Source: Siphonodentalium dalli
Lineage: Eukaryota > Mollusca > Scaphopoda > Gadilida > Siphonodentaliidae
Length of the DNA stretch: 64,000 nucleotides
NCBI GenBank assembly: GCA_032622095.1
Contig: CP136063.1
Coordinates: 280,233,426-280,297,425 of the forward strand
Direction: 5' to 3'
Shown here: in pieces, positions 22,645-34,738 of the stretch
How the letters are laid out: each line of letters opens with the position of its first letter
How positions within the stretch are numbered: position 1 is the stretch's first letter
Translations under genes and position numbers: made by a program
Notes under the pieces: model-generated
Told to the model about the DNA's origin: nothing
Seen by the model: the letters and a program-made list of their open reading frames with translations, nothing else
Databases searched by the model: none

Positions 22645-25600
22645 GCTACCAATCCATCAAAGAATAATTGTGATCTACACACTGCAAGATTGTGTAATCA
22701 ATTAAATGCGGTTGGTCGGAAATCCGCTACTCTGTCGTTTTACTACTGTCGCCTGCATACAATTTCATTCAAGTCTGGCAAACGCAAAATTTTGTTGAGG
22801 GAATTTTAACTTATTTGGTGTCCAATCTGACATGGAATCTTTAATCAGGTTCTTTTTACACAAAATGCAGGTGGTGTACCCATACGCTGATTGTCTACTG
22901 CGTGATCTTCTGATCTTCTCTCTTATCGTGCTCTTCTGATCTTCTCTCTTATCATGCTCTTTTCTCTCTCCGCATGCTCTGCTCTTCCGTACTTTCACTC
23001 ATCCCTGCTCTACCCTAGTAGCCCGGTGGCTTAGGGTCAAAATTTAGCAAAATCGTGACAGACCGGATTAAAGCATGAAACTTTGCCGATATGTAAAATG
23101 GAATATGGGAAAAAAATTGGAGGGGGTGCCCGGGCTGCGGGTCATGGTTCATGAGAATTTCTGGTTTCCATGGCAACGTCATAACATATATGGGGAAAAG
23201 TGAAAAAATGCCCCTGTATGGAAACAGTTGGACTTGTGTTTGAATAATTGATGTGAACTCATAGTGCAATCAATGGTCCATCAACTGAACTGGGCCACTA
23301 GGACTTCTAGGGTCAAGGTCAACCACTAAGGTCAAGGTCATTGGAAAATATATCGTTTTTCTGTCTATTTTTTATTGATGGTCTCATATGCCGCCAACCC
23401 TAATGCTTTAGTCATAAAGGCATTCCCTTTCATAAATACAAAAAAAATAGGGCATCACCACCATGTTCAATTTGGTATATGATATACTTTATTTCATATG
23501 GTCGTTGTTTACTTTTGATAACCTTAAGTTTAGATCATCACATTTTTTAGAACCACTTTTTATGGTATTTGTGAAATTACGGCCTGGACTATGCTAAAGA
23601 TAAATCAAGTAAATTTTAATTTTACCCTCACAAATAAATATTAAATATAGTCATACGACGTAAATATAGAGCGATTGTGTTAGGTTAATATTAGTATTAG
23701 AGTTTTTGAGTTGAGTTGGTAATTTTAATACATAACATATATCTTGTTGCCATGGCAACTGCTAGCGAAAATATCGTAAAATTACCATTTTCGAATGAAA
23801 ATGATAAGGCTTTGCGAATAATTTCTCAGAATTTATTCCACCGACATGTCCTACATCAGAAATTCATTCACTTCGGAGGTAAAATGTGGACTTATATGAA
23901 CATAATTATGGTTTCCATGACAACCATTATCCCAAATAATGTCACAATGGCCAATTCAATTGACTTTTTGTGAAATTACTTCCTCAATTTCGTTCAGAAA
24001 AACTTCAATGCGTAATACTATCCGCGGGGTAAGTTAGTCATACATGTCCATTACAAATAATATGTTGGGTGGACCCAATGTAATTGTTTCCATAGCAACT
24101 GTTTCATATTTGATCACTGACATAATAACATTTCTGTCAACTTCAGTAGACTTTAGAAGATTATCGAATGCTAAAATCTACATGGGTAACTAAGATATTA
24201 TTGCCGAAAAAGGCAACCACATAAATTAATTATACCTGTTGTACTATTGCATGTAATTCGATTCTGTCTTATGGCAGCACAGTTACAAAACATATCTTCA
24301 ATCCATGCAAAAATGAAAAACACGTTGTTCTATGATCGGAGACGTAGCTGGAGGGTCTCTGCTGTGAGTGTCCGCCTTGGAATTTTCAACTGAACCCTCC
24401 CACTTGATCCACACCAACATATGGCTCTGGTCCAACCATTTTTGACGGAGATATGTCCCTTCTCGACTCAGATGTGACATGAGGATCATAAAAATACAGG
24501 TCAAATTCGAAAATGGTTTGGTTCAATGAATGAAAATATTAGTGAAAAATAGTCACATTTTCCACAATCAGCGACCATTTTGATGGCCATCTTGGAATGG
24601 GATTTCCAATTTTTCCATAAAACGCTAGCATTTTGTCTTAGCTTCACAATAATATATACATTTGTCAAGATTTACTCTATAATTTACATCAAACTAACTT
24701 ATAGTGCCTCGTCTTAAAACACTTGGCGACCATGTTGGACGCCATCTTGTTTCGTGTCTACACGGCCACTTTCTTTCCGTGTTAACATTGCTTAAAAGTT
24801 GAGGGACATAAAAAGGAAGAAAATGAGTGAGGTGAAGTTAAGACCTGTGGTGTGCGGTGTAGAAGTACCATATCAGCTTCCAGACTATTATATTTGCATT
24901 TGCATTGCCATCGCGTGACCTTTTGACATCTTGTGACGTCGTCACTGATATAGAGTATTCCAATACCTACAAAACGACACATCACCTGTTAATGTTAAAT
25001 TCAATCACAATGACATCCCCATAAATGGGATACTATCCCCCCCCCATCATAATGGTAACACATTAGGGTACATTATAATACCAAAGAAGTTACGTTATGG
25101 GGTGGCTGCACCAGGGGTCATACCAGCTCATGGACTAATGCAACAAATTGAGGTAGGTTAATCATACAGACAAATAATATGACCTAAAGTGATAAAGACA
25201 GCATTTTTTTTACAATGACCTTGACCTTTCATGATGACCTTGACCCTTGAGATGAGTACTCGCGGTCCGTTAAGGAGAATATATTTATATAAATATTATT
25301 ATATAACTATATCCACCAATAAGTCCACTGCTATCACCAATATACTTCATATATGATCATTTTCCAGAATTCTCAGATATCACACACTGTTGCTATGGTA
25401 ACACCATTTTTCACGAAACTGAGTGATATGAAGCGTGTCAACGTTGGTTTCCAATGTCTCGAGTATATGGGCTTTATGAAAAAATATGTTGCTGAAAATC
25501 CACAAAACATTTTACGAAACCCATTTTTTTATTACAAATGACAGGCTATTACCATGGCAGTTGGGCTGCTCAGATGAAAAATTCTGAAATTTCAGGCCCT

Positions 25601-26360
25601 GATTATGACAATTCAAACAGTTCAAACTGGAAAACTAAATACATCTACAAGGCAGTTCATACACCAAATTGAAGGCAAGAAACCTCCGATTCTACATAAA
25701 TTACATGGTTTGGGTTAATTGCGAAATATGTATATTTAGGGCCAAGTGAATGCTGAATTACTTGTTGTAAATGAACAAATTACTAAATGACCTTGACCTT
25801 AGTGGATGACCTTGACACAAATGCCTCTCCCCATTTATATTGTGAAGTGGCCAACCACTTGTATTCTGAACTTAGTTACTAATATCAAACATAGTACCAA
25901 TTAGTTTAACAGAAACAGGTATTTCCCGATTCCTCCAATAATCCGGCCAGTCACGATTTTTTTGTTAATCAATTGGGCTATAGCTCTGCTCTTCTCTCCT
26001 TTCTCTGCTCTCTTCTCTCCCTAACATCTGCTTTTCTTCTCTTATTTCCTTATCTGCTCTCTTCTCTCCCTCACATATGCTCTTCTCTCCTTACCCTGAT
26101 CTCCTCTCTCCCTCACTTCTGCTCTGACGTAAAACCCACCAGAATATATTGGAAAATTTTACCAACAGCAATGGGTATGCTATTTTCTGTTTTACATGTG
26201 CACAAGTCACATTGCCCCAAGATGAAACTACCTTCCATAACAATTATATTGCAAAACTTAAGGACCTTTTAATGTTTGTATTTTGTCAATGAAGCCAATT
26301 TTCACTGAGATGTCCACATGGAGCTTGTCGTGAAGAAAAATTAGCAAAAATATAAACCAA
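22645..26360. other. Gene-poor region with short dispersed repeats
   Basis: No ORF above 99 residues and none with a recognised domain. Visible structure: TCT/CTCTGC-rich pyrimidine tracts at 22885-22995 and 25975-26120; AGGTCAAGGTCA or its inverse near 23310, 25215 and 25790; an inverted relative of the 5 kb repeat near 24590-24850; and several short matches containing CCATGGCAAC or TTGCCATGG. The two pyrimidine tracts may bound one composite repeat. Confidence 0.45.
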
Positions 26361-26364
26361 AAAA

Positions 26365-26808
26365 TTAAAGGTACTCAATCCGAATTAACGCTCCTAAATT
26401 ACTATTTCCTTGGCTTCGGGGGTAAAAACAATATTTGATTCGAGTCGAGGAATCCACCCATCACAGCTCAGAGTGATCAGATATCGATGTTTGAAATCTA
26501 TTATTTTAAATTTAACTGGCCCAATAGACAGTCAACGAGAAGAATTTCATTGACCAAATTGCGGGTAAAGGTGGATAACTCTAAAATCAAGTGGCTTTTT
26601 GTGTCAGATATTTGACAAACCAGCAAAATTTCGTTGAACAAAATGTTGATAAATAACAAGTCTTGTGCAGTTTTATACTAATGATGGTGCTTTTCATTAT
26701 TTTTGGGCAATTATTAGATTCTGATAACTGAATCGGCATTTTTAAAAATGTTGTTGTTGTTGGAATGTGATGATATGGGGACCATCGAATCGGATTGAGT
26801 ACCTTTAA
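26365..26808. mobile_element. TTAA-bounded MITE, family 1 copy 3
   Basis: Left end TTAAAGGTACTCAATCCGAA, right end TCGGATTGAGTACCTTTAA. Internal TTTGATTCGAGTCGAGGAA and ATCAGATATCGATGTTTG match the other family members. GTTGTTGTTGTTGGAATGTG lies before the right end. The centre differs from the copy at 875, so this copy is only partly palindromic. Confidence 0.85.
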
Positions 26809-26814
26809 AAATTA

Positions 26815-27892
26815 AAAACGAGTGCGCCACTTTAACAAATCGATACAGCATTATGTCAATAGCGAAGTGTTTGTTGAAATTGCGAGCTAGTTAATTTTTA
26901 TTTTTTGATAAATGTGTACTCCCTTTCTTAACGACAAGTCCCTATAAAGAGGCTCATGTAGAACGTCGTGAGACCTCCGTTTTAACTGAGAGGCCACCAC
27001 GCTGTTGGGCGTTTGCCCGTGAAGGCTCGCATTCTATGTCGCATGCATGGGCGTGTGCGTGTGAAGGCTCGCATTCTATGTCGCATTATTAATTTCTTAT
27101 TGGTGCAACAGCCATAAATATAGAATCATGATTTGCATGCAATTGGCTCTGTTTTATGATACCCGATATGCGTTTCAGAGCAGGCAGCAAAAACAACAAC
27201 AACAAGTACTACTACTACTTCTACTTCTACAACCACAGTGCCAACGACCACAGCAGGTATGCAACCGATAATAGCGACGTACGCAGGGGGGGGGGGGGGG
27301 GTCTCGAAAAAAGTTGCAGACACGAGGCTCAAACAAATAATTTCCGACTTCAAGTTACCCACACCCCCCTATGCTTTTTTACTATTTTTTGTATTGTGAA
27401 TACCGTCCCAAATGTATTCATTGTTCACTCTTAATGTTTCCAATCCTGTTCCACTATCTATTTTACAAGTCACTAAAATTGACTAAATATACAATTGTGT
27501 ATTAATCCAGCGTGAGTGTTACACAGGGGGGGGGGGGGGGGGGGGGCTTGACCCACAATTGCTTACGATAATGCTTTTCGTGACAGGGAATAAAATAAAT
27601 ATTTATCGCGGAAACGGGTCTCAAAACTTCAAAAGTCACGTAAACAATGTAATCTCGAGCTGGGAACTTCACGTACCGAATAATAAATCATTAAGCAACA
27701 GGTATTAACAAAGAAATACATTCCCCGCGTTATTTTTTCGACTTTATAAGGTTTCCTGTCAAAACTTAAAAAAAGTTCCCTGGTTTTGTACTGGAATATG
27801 ATCTCTACGGGCGTCAGCTGGAGTATAGAGATTCATGGCATGATCTAGTTTTCCGCATGGTAAGTTAGACCTACAATCACGGGGAACATGTC
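26815..27892. other. No gene; CTA microsatellite and G runs
   Basis: A direct repeat of GTGAAGGCTCGCATTCTATG at 27020 and 27060; ACAACAACAAGTACTACTAC at about 27190-27235; G runs of 16 (27286-27301) and 21 (27526-27546). ORFs of 78 and 92 residues overlap the low-complexity parts and are not called. Confidence 0.6.
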
Positions 27893-28036
27893 TCTATTCC
27901 GAAGGTTCGCTATTCCGAAGGTTCACTATTCCGAATGTTCACTATTCCGATGGTTCGCTATTCCGAAGGATCACTATTCCGAAGGTTCGCTATTCCGAAG
28001 GTTCTCTATTCCGAAGGTTCGAAATTCCGAAGGTTT
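27893..28036 (+). repeat. 16-bp tandem array, left arm
   Basis: Nine copies of a 16-bp unit, CTATTCCGAAGGTTCG and variants. The same unit in reverse orientation forms an array at 29207-29361. The pair flanks about 1.17 kb (28037-29206) and may form the termini of one mobile element. Confidence 0.9.
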
Positions 28037-29206
28037 TTGTTATTTTATAGGTTAATTCTATATTCTAAAGTATTGAGAGGGTTCTTTATCACGAAAACTC
28101 CTTTTTACGAAAGAAATAACTTAAAACAATACAAAATTAAATGTGATTTTGTTTGTTTTCGCGGGTTTCCTTGGGATTTAATGTCATTACGAATCACGTT
28201 ATTCCTCAATACATATTCACATCAAGCAGACCACACAATTGCTATGTTTCCATACGATTTAATGTCATTGCGTATGACGTTATATCTCAATAATAAGAAT
28301 ACGCCAGCTAAAGGCGGATTTAACAGTGGGGCTATAACGCTCAATGAATACTGGAGCGCCATAACATACTGCATAGCAGAATATCGCTAATAGACGGATA
28401 TGAGATGAACGTAACTGCAATTGTGACTTTGTATTGACTTTAATGCCCATTTCCGATTCACCTATTATTTTTGATAGTGCCTTGATATACGGTTTTAATA
28501 ACAATCTATGCCATAACATATGATTAAAATACTGTAATTCATCACCATTTGAAACGTCTGTGTCTCGGAAGATGCCCAATGAGAAATAGAAAACAGCTGA
28601 AATAATTCCCAAGATTCCCCCGTTATGGCTCCCAGAACGCAACAGAATTCAAACTAAAAATGTATTTTCAATGAAAGGGGAATAACTCTATCTTTAAAAT
28701 ATAGTTATTCCCCTCCATTGAAAATAATACACTTTGAGCAACAAAACCAGATGAAAATTAAGCACAAAAACACGTCGGTAACTCACAAAAAACAACATGT
28801 TTACAGTTTATTACACCGGATAAGTTGATAATACAATGAGAGCTTCCTATTTCAAATGGTGTGTAATATGACTTATATTATAGATATGTGATTTGGAGGT
28901 TCGAAATTTAGGCCTGGGCCTTTAATGTTGATGTTTCTTTCAAGTACAGATTGCCAGTTCGGACAGACTGTATCTCTTACATGTAGTTTATTTCAGTCAC
29001 GCAGTCATCGTGTTTTCAAATTTCCATAATAAACGATAAACTGATACTGTCTTCTTGCTATTAATAACCGACATCTGGGACAATTTGGGAATTAGAATGG
29101 GGTGTATAATTGTACTATATGTTAATACTAGCGAAAGTATTTTTCATTCCTCGTGTGGGTTTTGTGGGGGGTGCAAATTTTGATTCATTTCTGGTTAAGT
29201 ACGCCC
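28037..29206. other. Interior between two inverted 16-bp arrays
   Basis: No recognised protein. It contains a direct repeat of GATTTAATGTCATTGCG or GATTTAATGTCATTACG (28177 and 28256) and a small hairpin at 28668-28732, where GGGGAATAACTCTAT is mirrored by ATAGTTATTCCCC. If the flanking arrays are the ends of an element, this is its non-autonomous interior. Confidence 0.5.
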
Positions 29207-29361
29207 AGAATAGAAAACGTCGGAATAGCGAACCTTCGGAATAGCGAACCTTCGGAAAAGCGAACCTTCGGAATAATGAACCTTCGGAATAGGGAACCTT
29301 CGGAATAATGAACCTTCGGAATAATGAACCTTCGGAATAGCGAACCTGCGGAATAGAGAAC
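29207..29361 (-). repeat. 16-bp tandem array, right arm (inverted)
   Basis: About nine to ten copies of CGGAATAGCGAACCTT, which is the reverse complement of the unit at 27893. Variants CGGAATAATGAACCTT also occur. The array ends AATAGAGAACCC, mirroring the start GTCTCTATTCC of the left array. Confidence 0.9.
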
Positions 29362-29369
29362 CCTACCCA

Positions 29370-30247
29370 AAATCACGTAGTTTGGTGCACCAAATTAGGT
29401 GACTTCGTCCGCTAGATGCAACACTCGTAACAAGTAACATGTATATACGTATAACTAAACATCTTCATTTTTGTTATCCCGGCCAGATGGTGTATAAGCT
29501 GAACTAATTGCGAGGTTAACATTGATGACTTTTAATATGGCATGTTAAGCGTCCACATATACTATGACACTCGGTGCCCAAGGCGGGGAAAATTAATATC
29601 CAACAGTGAGACAGCTATTATGTTCTATTTTCAAAACATGACGTACAAGATCTCACAATGGTATCTTTAGTCGCCAATCAGACACGAAACGTGACATATA
29701 TACTACATGTCTGTATAGATTAAACGAGAAACTCGAATTTACACCTAAACAGTTAATTGTTATGTCATCTCAGTTGGAAAGCGCACTGAAAATATATATC
29801 ATTGTATACTAGAATGAGATCATACGAATGTAGCGACTGCAACGTTGAAACGGTAAATAAAATACCTGTATACCATTATTTCTTTGGATGCCATTTACAT
29901 TCAATCCAAATAACTGGTCTACTAAATAATAATTCCTTGTAATATATACTCGACATAATATGCTACTGCTATATAGGAGATCCTTCTCCACGCGATTGTA
30001 ATAACAAGACAATGTTCTTGGCAGTCATTTTCGTCCATAGAACAAAGCTAGATTAGTTCGATTAACTCTTACATGCAAGCCAACAAGCGAGCTTTAACTC
30101 GTGCATTCAAATTGAGGTGTGGATGATCGGTGATATTTTTTACATTATGTTCAAACTGGTCTATAAATGCACATGTTGCATTGGCATTATTATTTAAAAA
30201 AGTATGCCAGTATGAGCTAAAGTAAAAACGTAAAACTCAAAACAATT
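29370..30247. other. Upstream of the lectin; no exon recognised
   Basis: This is where a signal-peptide exon and promoter of the C-type lectin would be expected, but I find no hydrophobic ORF with a good donor site. A TATA-like sequence is common by chance in this AT-rich stretch. Confidence 0.35.
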
Positions 30248-30353
30248 ATGCTCACCCTCAGACGACGACCTGATAACAGTTCACATCAATGTTTCAGCAT
30301 ATACAGCTTTCCAACAAAAACTAAATCCAACCTATCTACCCACATCGAAAAAT
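30248..30353 (+). CDS. Possible N-terminal exon of the C-type lectin gene
   Basis: An ATG-led ORF of 35 codons ends at a strong donor (AAAAAT, then GTAAGTATAG) at 30353/30354 in phase 1. It joins in frame, through an 82-nt intron with a TTCCTCCTCTAG acceptor, to the lectin exon at 30436. The encoded N terminus is basic and lacks a hydrophobic signal peptide, which secreted lectins need. The true exon may therefore begin at the internal acceptor ATGTTTCAG near 30298, with the signal peptide further upstream. Support is splice phase and donor strength only. Confidence 0.45.
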
Positions 30354-30435
30354 GTAAGTATAGGGTGACTGCAAACATAGATATTTTAGTAGTGGCCTAC
30401 ATAATTGTTAAACGGGAAAAATCTTCCTCCTCTAG

Positions 30436-30633
30436 CGACCTGCACCGGTTCTGGCTACGGACTGCACACCCTTGCTGGGAATGATTACTGTCTGAGATTC
30501 GGCGCTCCTGGTGTTATTGAGAGCGAGGCACGGACGAGTTGTGAGGCCGATGCAGCTCATCTCATAACGATTGTGAGTCAGGCCATGCTGGATGACGTAG
30601 GACAACGACTAATGGCGCTGGGACACAACAAAG
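30436..30633 (+). CDS. C-type lectin domain, exon for the N-terminal half
   Basis: The exon follows CTCCTCTAG and codes for TCTGSGYGLHTLAGNDYCLR, then SEARTSCEADAAHLITIVSQ. These are the first cysteines, the central Cys of the alpha2 helix and the A-HLxxIxS motif of the C-type lectin fold. It stops at a GTTTGG donor in phase 1 and joins in frame to the exon at 34739. The product is probably secreted and sugar-binding, as in invertebrate immunity or mucus lectins; that role is inferred from the family. The 4.1 kb intron after it holds several transposons. Confidence 0.85.
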
Positions 30634-30654
30634 GTTTGGGTTAATGTGCTATCA

Positions 30655-31125
30655 TTAGCGCGCACCGCGTGTATACTGTTCTCCAAATTCTTGATAGCTG
30701 TGGTCCGCTGGGCATTTTATTTATAAATAATTATTTTTTCCGGTTTAAAAGTCGAACTGCGCGACCAGGAGGCCGAGTCCGGTAAAAGGTGTAGTTGGGA
30801 ATTTCAATTTCGTTTATTTTCCTTTACATTATTATGTCAATAATGTTGATTTTTGGTTTGTGACAAGCTATGTCAATTACCAATAAAAGAAATTTAAAAG
30901 ATAATTTGTAAGTCTTATATTTCAACTTTTATAGATATTTTTCGTTCTGCCCACTGATGGTCGGCCGCCGGTTCGTTAATTAGGTGCTGGTTGTTATTGT
31001 TATTTTAACGGAATTCTGAGTTGGTCATTCGCGAAACCAATATATTTTATATTCTATAATTACAATCATGGGTATATATTATATGATCTTGAGCGCGTTA
31101 CCATTTCTGACTATGGTTTTCTTGT
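30655..31125. repeat. Dispersed repeat, second copy
   Basis: It matches 14255-14610 from GCGCACCGCGTGTATACT through GTAAAAGGTGTAGTTG to TTACCATTTCTGACTATG, in the same orientation, with an extra segment of about 90 bp near 30910-31000. It lies inside the lectin intron. Class unknown. Confidence 0.75.
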
Positions 31126-31409
31126 AATAATAAAGATGATGACGTTATATGGTTCCAGCAGCTATCTAGGGGTGTATTCGAATCCGTGCGTTTGCGAACT
31201 GTAGTTTCAGGAACGTGCCTAGATGGTCACCGTTGGGATGTGTCCACCTTGACATTTCCAACCACCCTCCCTAAATTGACACAGACCAAACATCCAGGTT
31301 TGAATTGTGTAACTGGTAGCGCAAGCTTTCCAACCGTTGGACCCTTTAACGTTGGAACAATTGATGGCCATTTCGGACCATACTTTTGACCAAAAGTAGA
31401 CAAATTTCC

Positions 31410-32060
31410 GTGCGGTACCATCCAGTGGGCATCTATAGGACAGGGACGCGACCATATAACCCCTTCCAAATTTTCGAAATTGGGCTGAAGTCTTGTATGG
31501 GGTGTCAAAATAAAACTTTTTGTTACTAAATAGGCTGCGTAGACAGAAGCATGACGGCCACCCGGGAATCCTTACATTTTCGTGCGGTGCCACCCGGTGG
31601 GCGTCCATAGAGAAGGGACGCGGCCATATAATCCTTTCCATATTTTAGAAAATTGGGCTAAAGTCTTGCACCCACGGGGTGTCAAAATAGCACTTTTTTT
31701 AATAAATCGTTTGCGTAGCCAGAACAATGGCATTTTCGTGGGGTGCCACCCGGTGTGGGTCTATAGAGCAGGGACGCAGCCATATAGCCCCTTCCAAATT
31801 TTGCTGAAGTCGTGCATGGAGCTAAAAATTGCATTGTTACTAAATCGGCTACGTCGCTAGAACCATGCATGGCAGCCACAAGGGAATCCTCGCATTTTCG
31901 TGCGGTGCCACCCAGCGGGCATCTTTTGGACAGGGACGCGGCCATATAGCCCCTTTCAAATTTTCGAAAATTGGGGTGAAGTCGTGCAAAATAGCACTTT
32001 TTGTTACTAAATCGGCTGCGTAGCCAGAACCATGGCGACCACCCGGGAAACATCTTTCAA
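31410..32060. repeat. About 160-bp tandem repeat, four copies
   Basis: Units start at TTTCGTGCGGTGCCACCC-like sequence near 31410, 31578, 31736 and 31898. Each contains GGGCATC or GGGCGTC, ACAGGGACGC, CCATATAACCCCTTCCAAAT, TTTTTGTTACTAAAT and CCAGAACCATGGC. The copies are diverged by indels. Overlapping - strand ORFs of up to 140 residues repeat the same peptide and are not genes. The upstream part (31170-31410) may be an older partial unit. Confidence 0.85.
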
Positions 32061-32109
32061 TTCAACGTCTAATTTGACAACATTGAATGAAATTTGTGGG
32101 GGGGGGGGG

Positions 32110-32583
32110 TGTGAAATATTCTATTTCCACCAGAGCACGAACTCTACTTGTTGAACTTGAAAGAGTAGCCCGCTTATAAAATAATGACGTAATGCTTGGG
32201 GTTTTCCACTTGACGACGGGTGATTTGCTAATTAGCATATCATGGAAATTTGCCGAAGAATTTAATTCGACGCGTCGATAATACGTTTCATATCACGGAA
32301 AGTGCCGAATAATTGCATTCGACGCGTCGATAGTGCGTCTGTCTGAATGAAACACGAATGAATCCGTCTGATAAATTAATTCCGTCGCAGAACGACGGAT
32401 AAGCCATCGCTATATATAACGTCTGGACGAAATTATGATTCATACGAACGTGCGCATTGAAATCAAATATATGTCATAATTGAATTCGACGCGTCTGTCT
32501 TAACTTGGTGTTAGATAAGTTAACGTCTTGCATTCAATCCACGGAGTTCCCATAATTCCGCGCTATTATTCTACTTATATATA
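32110..32583. other. ACGCGT-centred short palindromes
   Basis: TTCGACGCGTCGATA occurs at about 32267 and 32318, and ATTCGACGCGTCTG near 32483. A run of ten or more G precedes the region at about 32099-32109. No gene is recognised. Confidence 0.6.
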
Positions 32584-33048
32584 TGTGACCCGCCATATCA
32601 AATTCAGTCGTAAGTCGGGATTTGTTTACCCTGTGCCAATGCATTCTCTTATATATGCGAGTCGACCATAGGTCGCCTCGCATATATAAGAGAATGCATT
32701 GGCCTAACAATTTTTTACAATTTTAATAATTGTTTCTTCTATTCTTTAACAATTTTATAATTTCACCCATACAGAGCCCCAGACAAACATGAGCAGACGA
32801 CACTCTTCTATATGCTTCTATATATATGTGTGTGGGGGGCTCCCTGCAGGGTAATGGATGTTTTTTATTTTATGTCCTAAAAATTGTAAGAAACATTTAT
32901 TTTTTTTAAATGATAAAAAATTGTTAGGCCAATGCATTCTCTTATATATGCGAGGCGACCTATGGTCGACTCGCATATATAAGAGAATGCATTGGCACAG
33001 GGTAAAAAAAATCCCGACTTACGACTGAATTTGATATGGCGGGTCACA
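32584..33048 (+). mobile_element. Double-palindrome MITE, TA family, copy E
   Basis: Termini TGTGACCCGCCATATCAAAT and the inverse, flanked by TA. The 69-bp palindromes lie at 32635-32703 and 32928-32996. It matches copy C almost throughout, including the spacer insert with AGAGCCCCAG and GGGGCTCCCTG. It sits inside the lectin intron and directly abuts the hAT MITE at 33062. Confidence 0.88.
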
Positions 33049-33061
33049 TATGGCTGTCAAC

Positions 33062-33658
33062 TAGGGCCCTGCGAATCGGGCATTTTCATTTCGAATCGAA
33101 TCAGCCAAGTGATTCCGAATCGAATCGAATCTCGAATCGAATCATTGCATCAGTGGTATCAAGAGTAAACATATATATATCATTGGACTGAGTGGCCGTA
33201 CAGGTACCAATTTGCCCACTTAGTAACGATGATAAGAGATTGTCAGTACATAATGTAAATATTATCCATAAATGGATCAAATTCGCATTTAACAATTAAG
33301 AGCGCATTTGTTGTGTCCACCTCTGTTATAAAATAATGAAACAGTATCTTAAACAATAACGAAGTCAGTAAGCAATCACATTCACGCAGCTGAAGTTTGA
33401 CATATATGAAATTTTGGTAGATCAGTTACATCGGTCATGCAATGCTTCGGTGGTCTATACATAGTATAGCCCAGTCTACACTGTTTGTGTTTGTGGTCTT
33501 TCGATAGTACCATAATCTATCTCCGCGAAAATGCAAAGGTGTCAGTTGAGAATGCAACTGGTGCCAATGTTTCGATACAATTCGAATCTGGACAGCCGAT
33601 TTCGAATCGAATCGAATCAGACGAACGATTACGAATCGCATCGAATCGCAGGGCCCTA
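33062..33658. mobile_element. hAT-type MITE with 8-bp target duplication
   Basis: The ends are TAGGGCCCTGCGAATCG and the inverse CGAATCGCAGGGCCCTA, each flanked by the exact 8-bp direct repeat CTGTCAAC (33054-33061 and 33659-33666). An 8-bp duplication with a TAGGG/CAGGG-like terminus is diagnostic of hAT elements. Inside the termini are tandem CGAATCGAAT motifs on both sides. No transposase is present. The left duplication lies 5 bp from the end of copy E. Confidence 0.93.
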
Positions 33659-34119
33659 CTGTCAACCATCTTTTACTCTCGGTGCTCACAGTAGATTACA
33701 TATACACTGCAAGAACCATATTGATAATTTGGGAATAAAGACCCTTCGAAATACAAAACCCTATATATAGCCTAAAATGCGTATAAATTTATTTGTTTCG
33801 CGTAAATTGTTCGACATATTTTCACCGTGACGCTGAAGGGGACATTGTCGCCACATTTTGGTATGTTAATGAGTGGCCAGCTTTATAGGAAAAGGTGTTT
33901 TGGTTACCCAGCTTGACCTTTGCGGTGTTATATGTTATACACGTTTTCGTAAATCATAAGAGTTATATCACCGATAAAAAGCAATTATTAGTCAGAAATA
34001 TAAATGTTAAAGATGATTACCCATGCGCCGTTTGATAACATGCGATATTTCTTCAACATTTCTGTGCTTAAAATAATGCAAAGATGAATTAGCTGCATGG
34101 GTACCCAAAATACATTTTC

Positions 34120-34518
34120 TTAACCCTTTACCCAACAGAAGGGCCCTGTGCCAATGCATTCTCTTATATATGCGAGTCGACCATAGGTCGCCTCGCATAT
34201 ATAAGAGAATGCATTGGCTTAACACATTAAAAATTATAAAATTGTTAAAGAATGTAAGAAAAAAATAGTAAAGTGTTAAAAAAAGATTTTTTTTAGGCCA
34301 ATGCATTCTCTTATATATGCGAGGCGACCTATGGTCGACTCGCATATATAAGAGAATGCATTGGCACAGGGCATAACTGTAACTATCACAATGTGGTCAA
34401 GGAGCCGGTTCCAATGATATCCATATTTGTATGGTTCTATTGAGACAGACCGAAGATATTTTAGGCTGTTGAAGCTTTATTTGGCCGGTTTTGGCCGGTT
34501 TGTTGGGTAAAGGGTTAA
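34120..34518 (+). mobile_element. Double-palindrome MITE, TTAA family, copy F
   Basis: A complete copy with TTAACCCTTTACCCAACA and TGTTGGGTAAAGGGTTAA ends. Palindromes at 34150-34218 and 34297-34365. Very close to copies B and G across its length, including the tail with CCGGTTTTGGCCGGTTTG. It lies in the last 600 bp of the lectin intron. Confidence 0.92.
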
Positions 34519-34738
34519 ACCTGTGTAGGCATACTATGTCCAGCACACCAACTGTTGGCGATAATGACCCCTTCAGCTGTATAGTGTAACGTAAAGAGAT
34601 GTTACTATTTCATATAACCGGCAAATAATTAGTATCAATTTGTTAATTTCATTTCGTATGTATGCCAAACAATTTAGGACAGTCTTTCAATTATACATGA
34701 ACAGCGACAGCTAATTAATTGGTTGCTTTTTTTGACAG

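Larger units (their letters stand above)
30634..34738 (+). other. Transposon-filled lectin intron
   Basis: Bounded by GTTTGG at the donor and TTTTTTTGACAG at the acceptor. It contains, in order, a dispersed repeat (30655), a 160-bp tandem array (31410), a TA-family double-palindrome MITE (32584), a hAT MITE (33062) and a TTAA-family double-palindrome MITE (34120). The in-frame phase-1 join of the exons on either side supports it as one intron, but no transcript evidence is available. Confidence 0.7.

Noticed and set aside
27935-28390. 151-residue ORF with repeated SEGSLFRRFAIPK
   Set aside because: Begins in the 16-bp array; the remaining part has no recognised domain.
31219-32053. - strand ORFs of 93-140 residues
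   Set aside because: Repeat the same peptide in step with the 160-bp tandem array.
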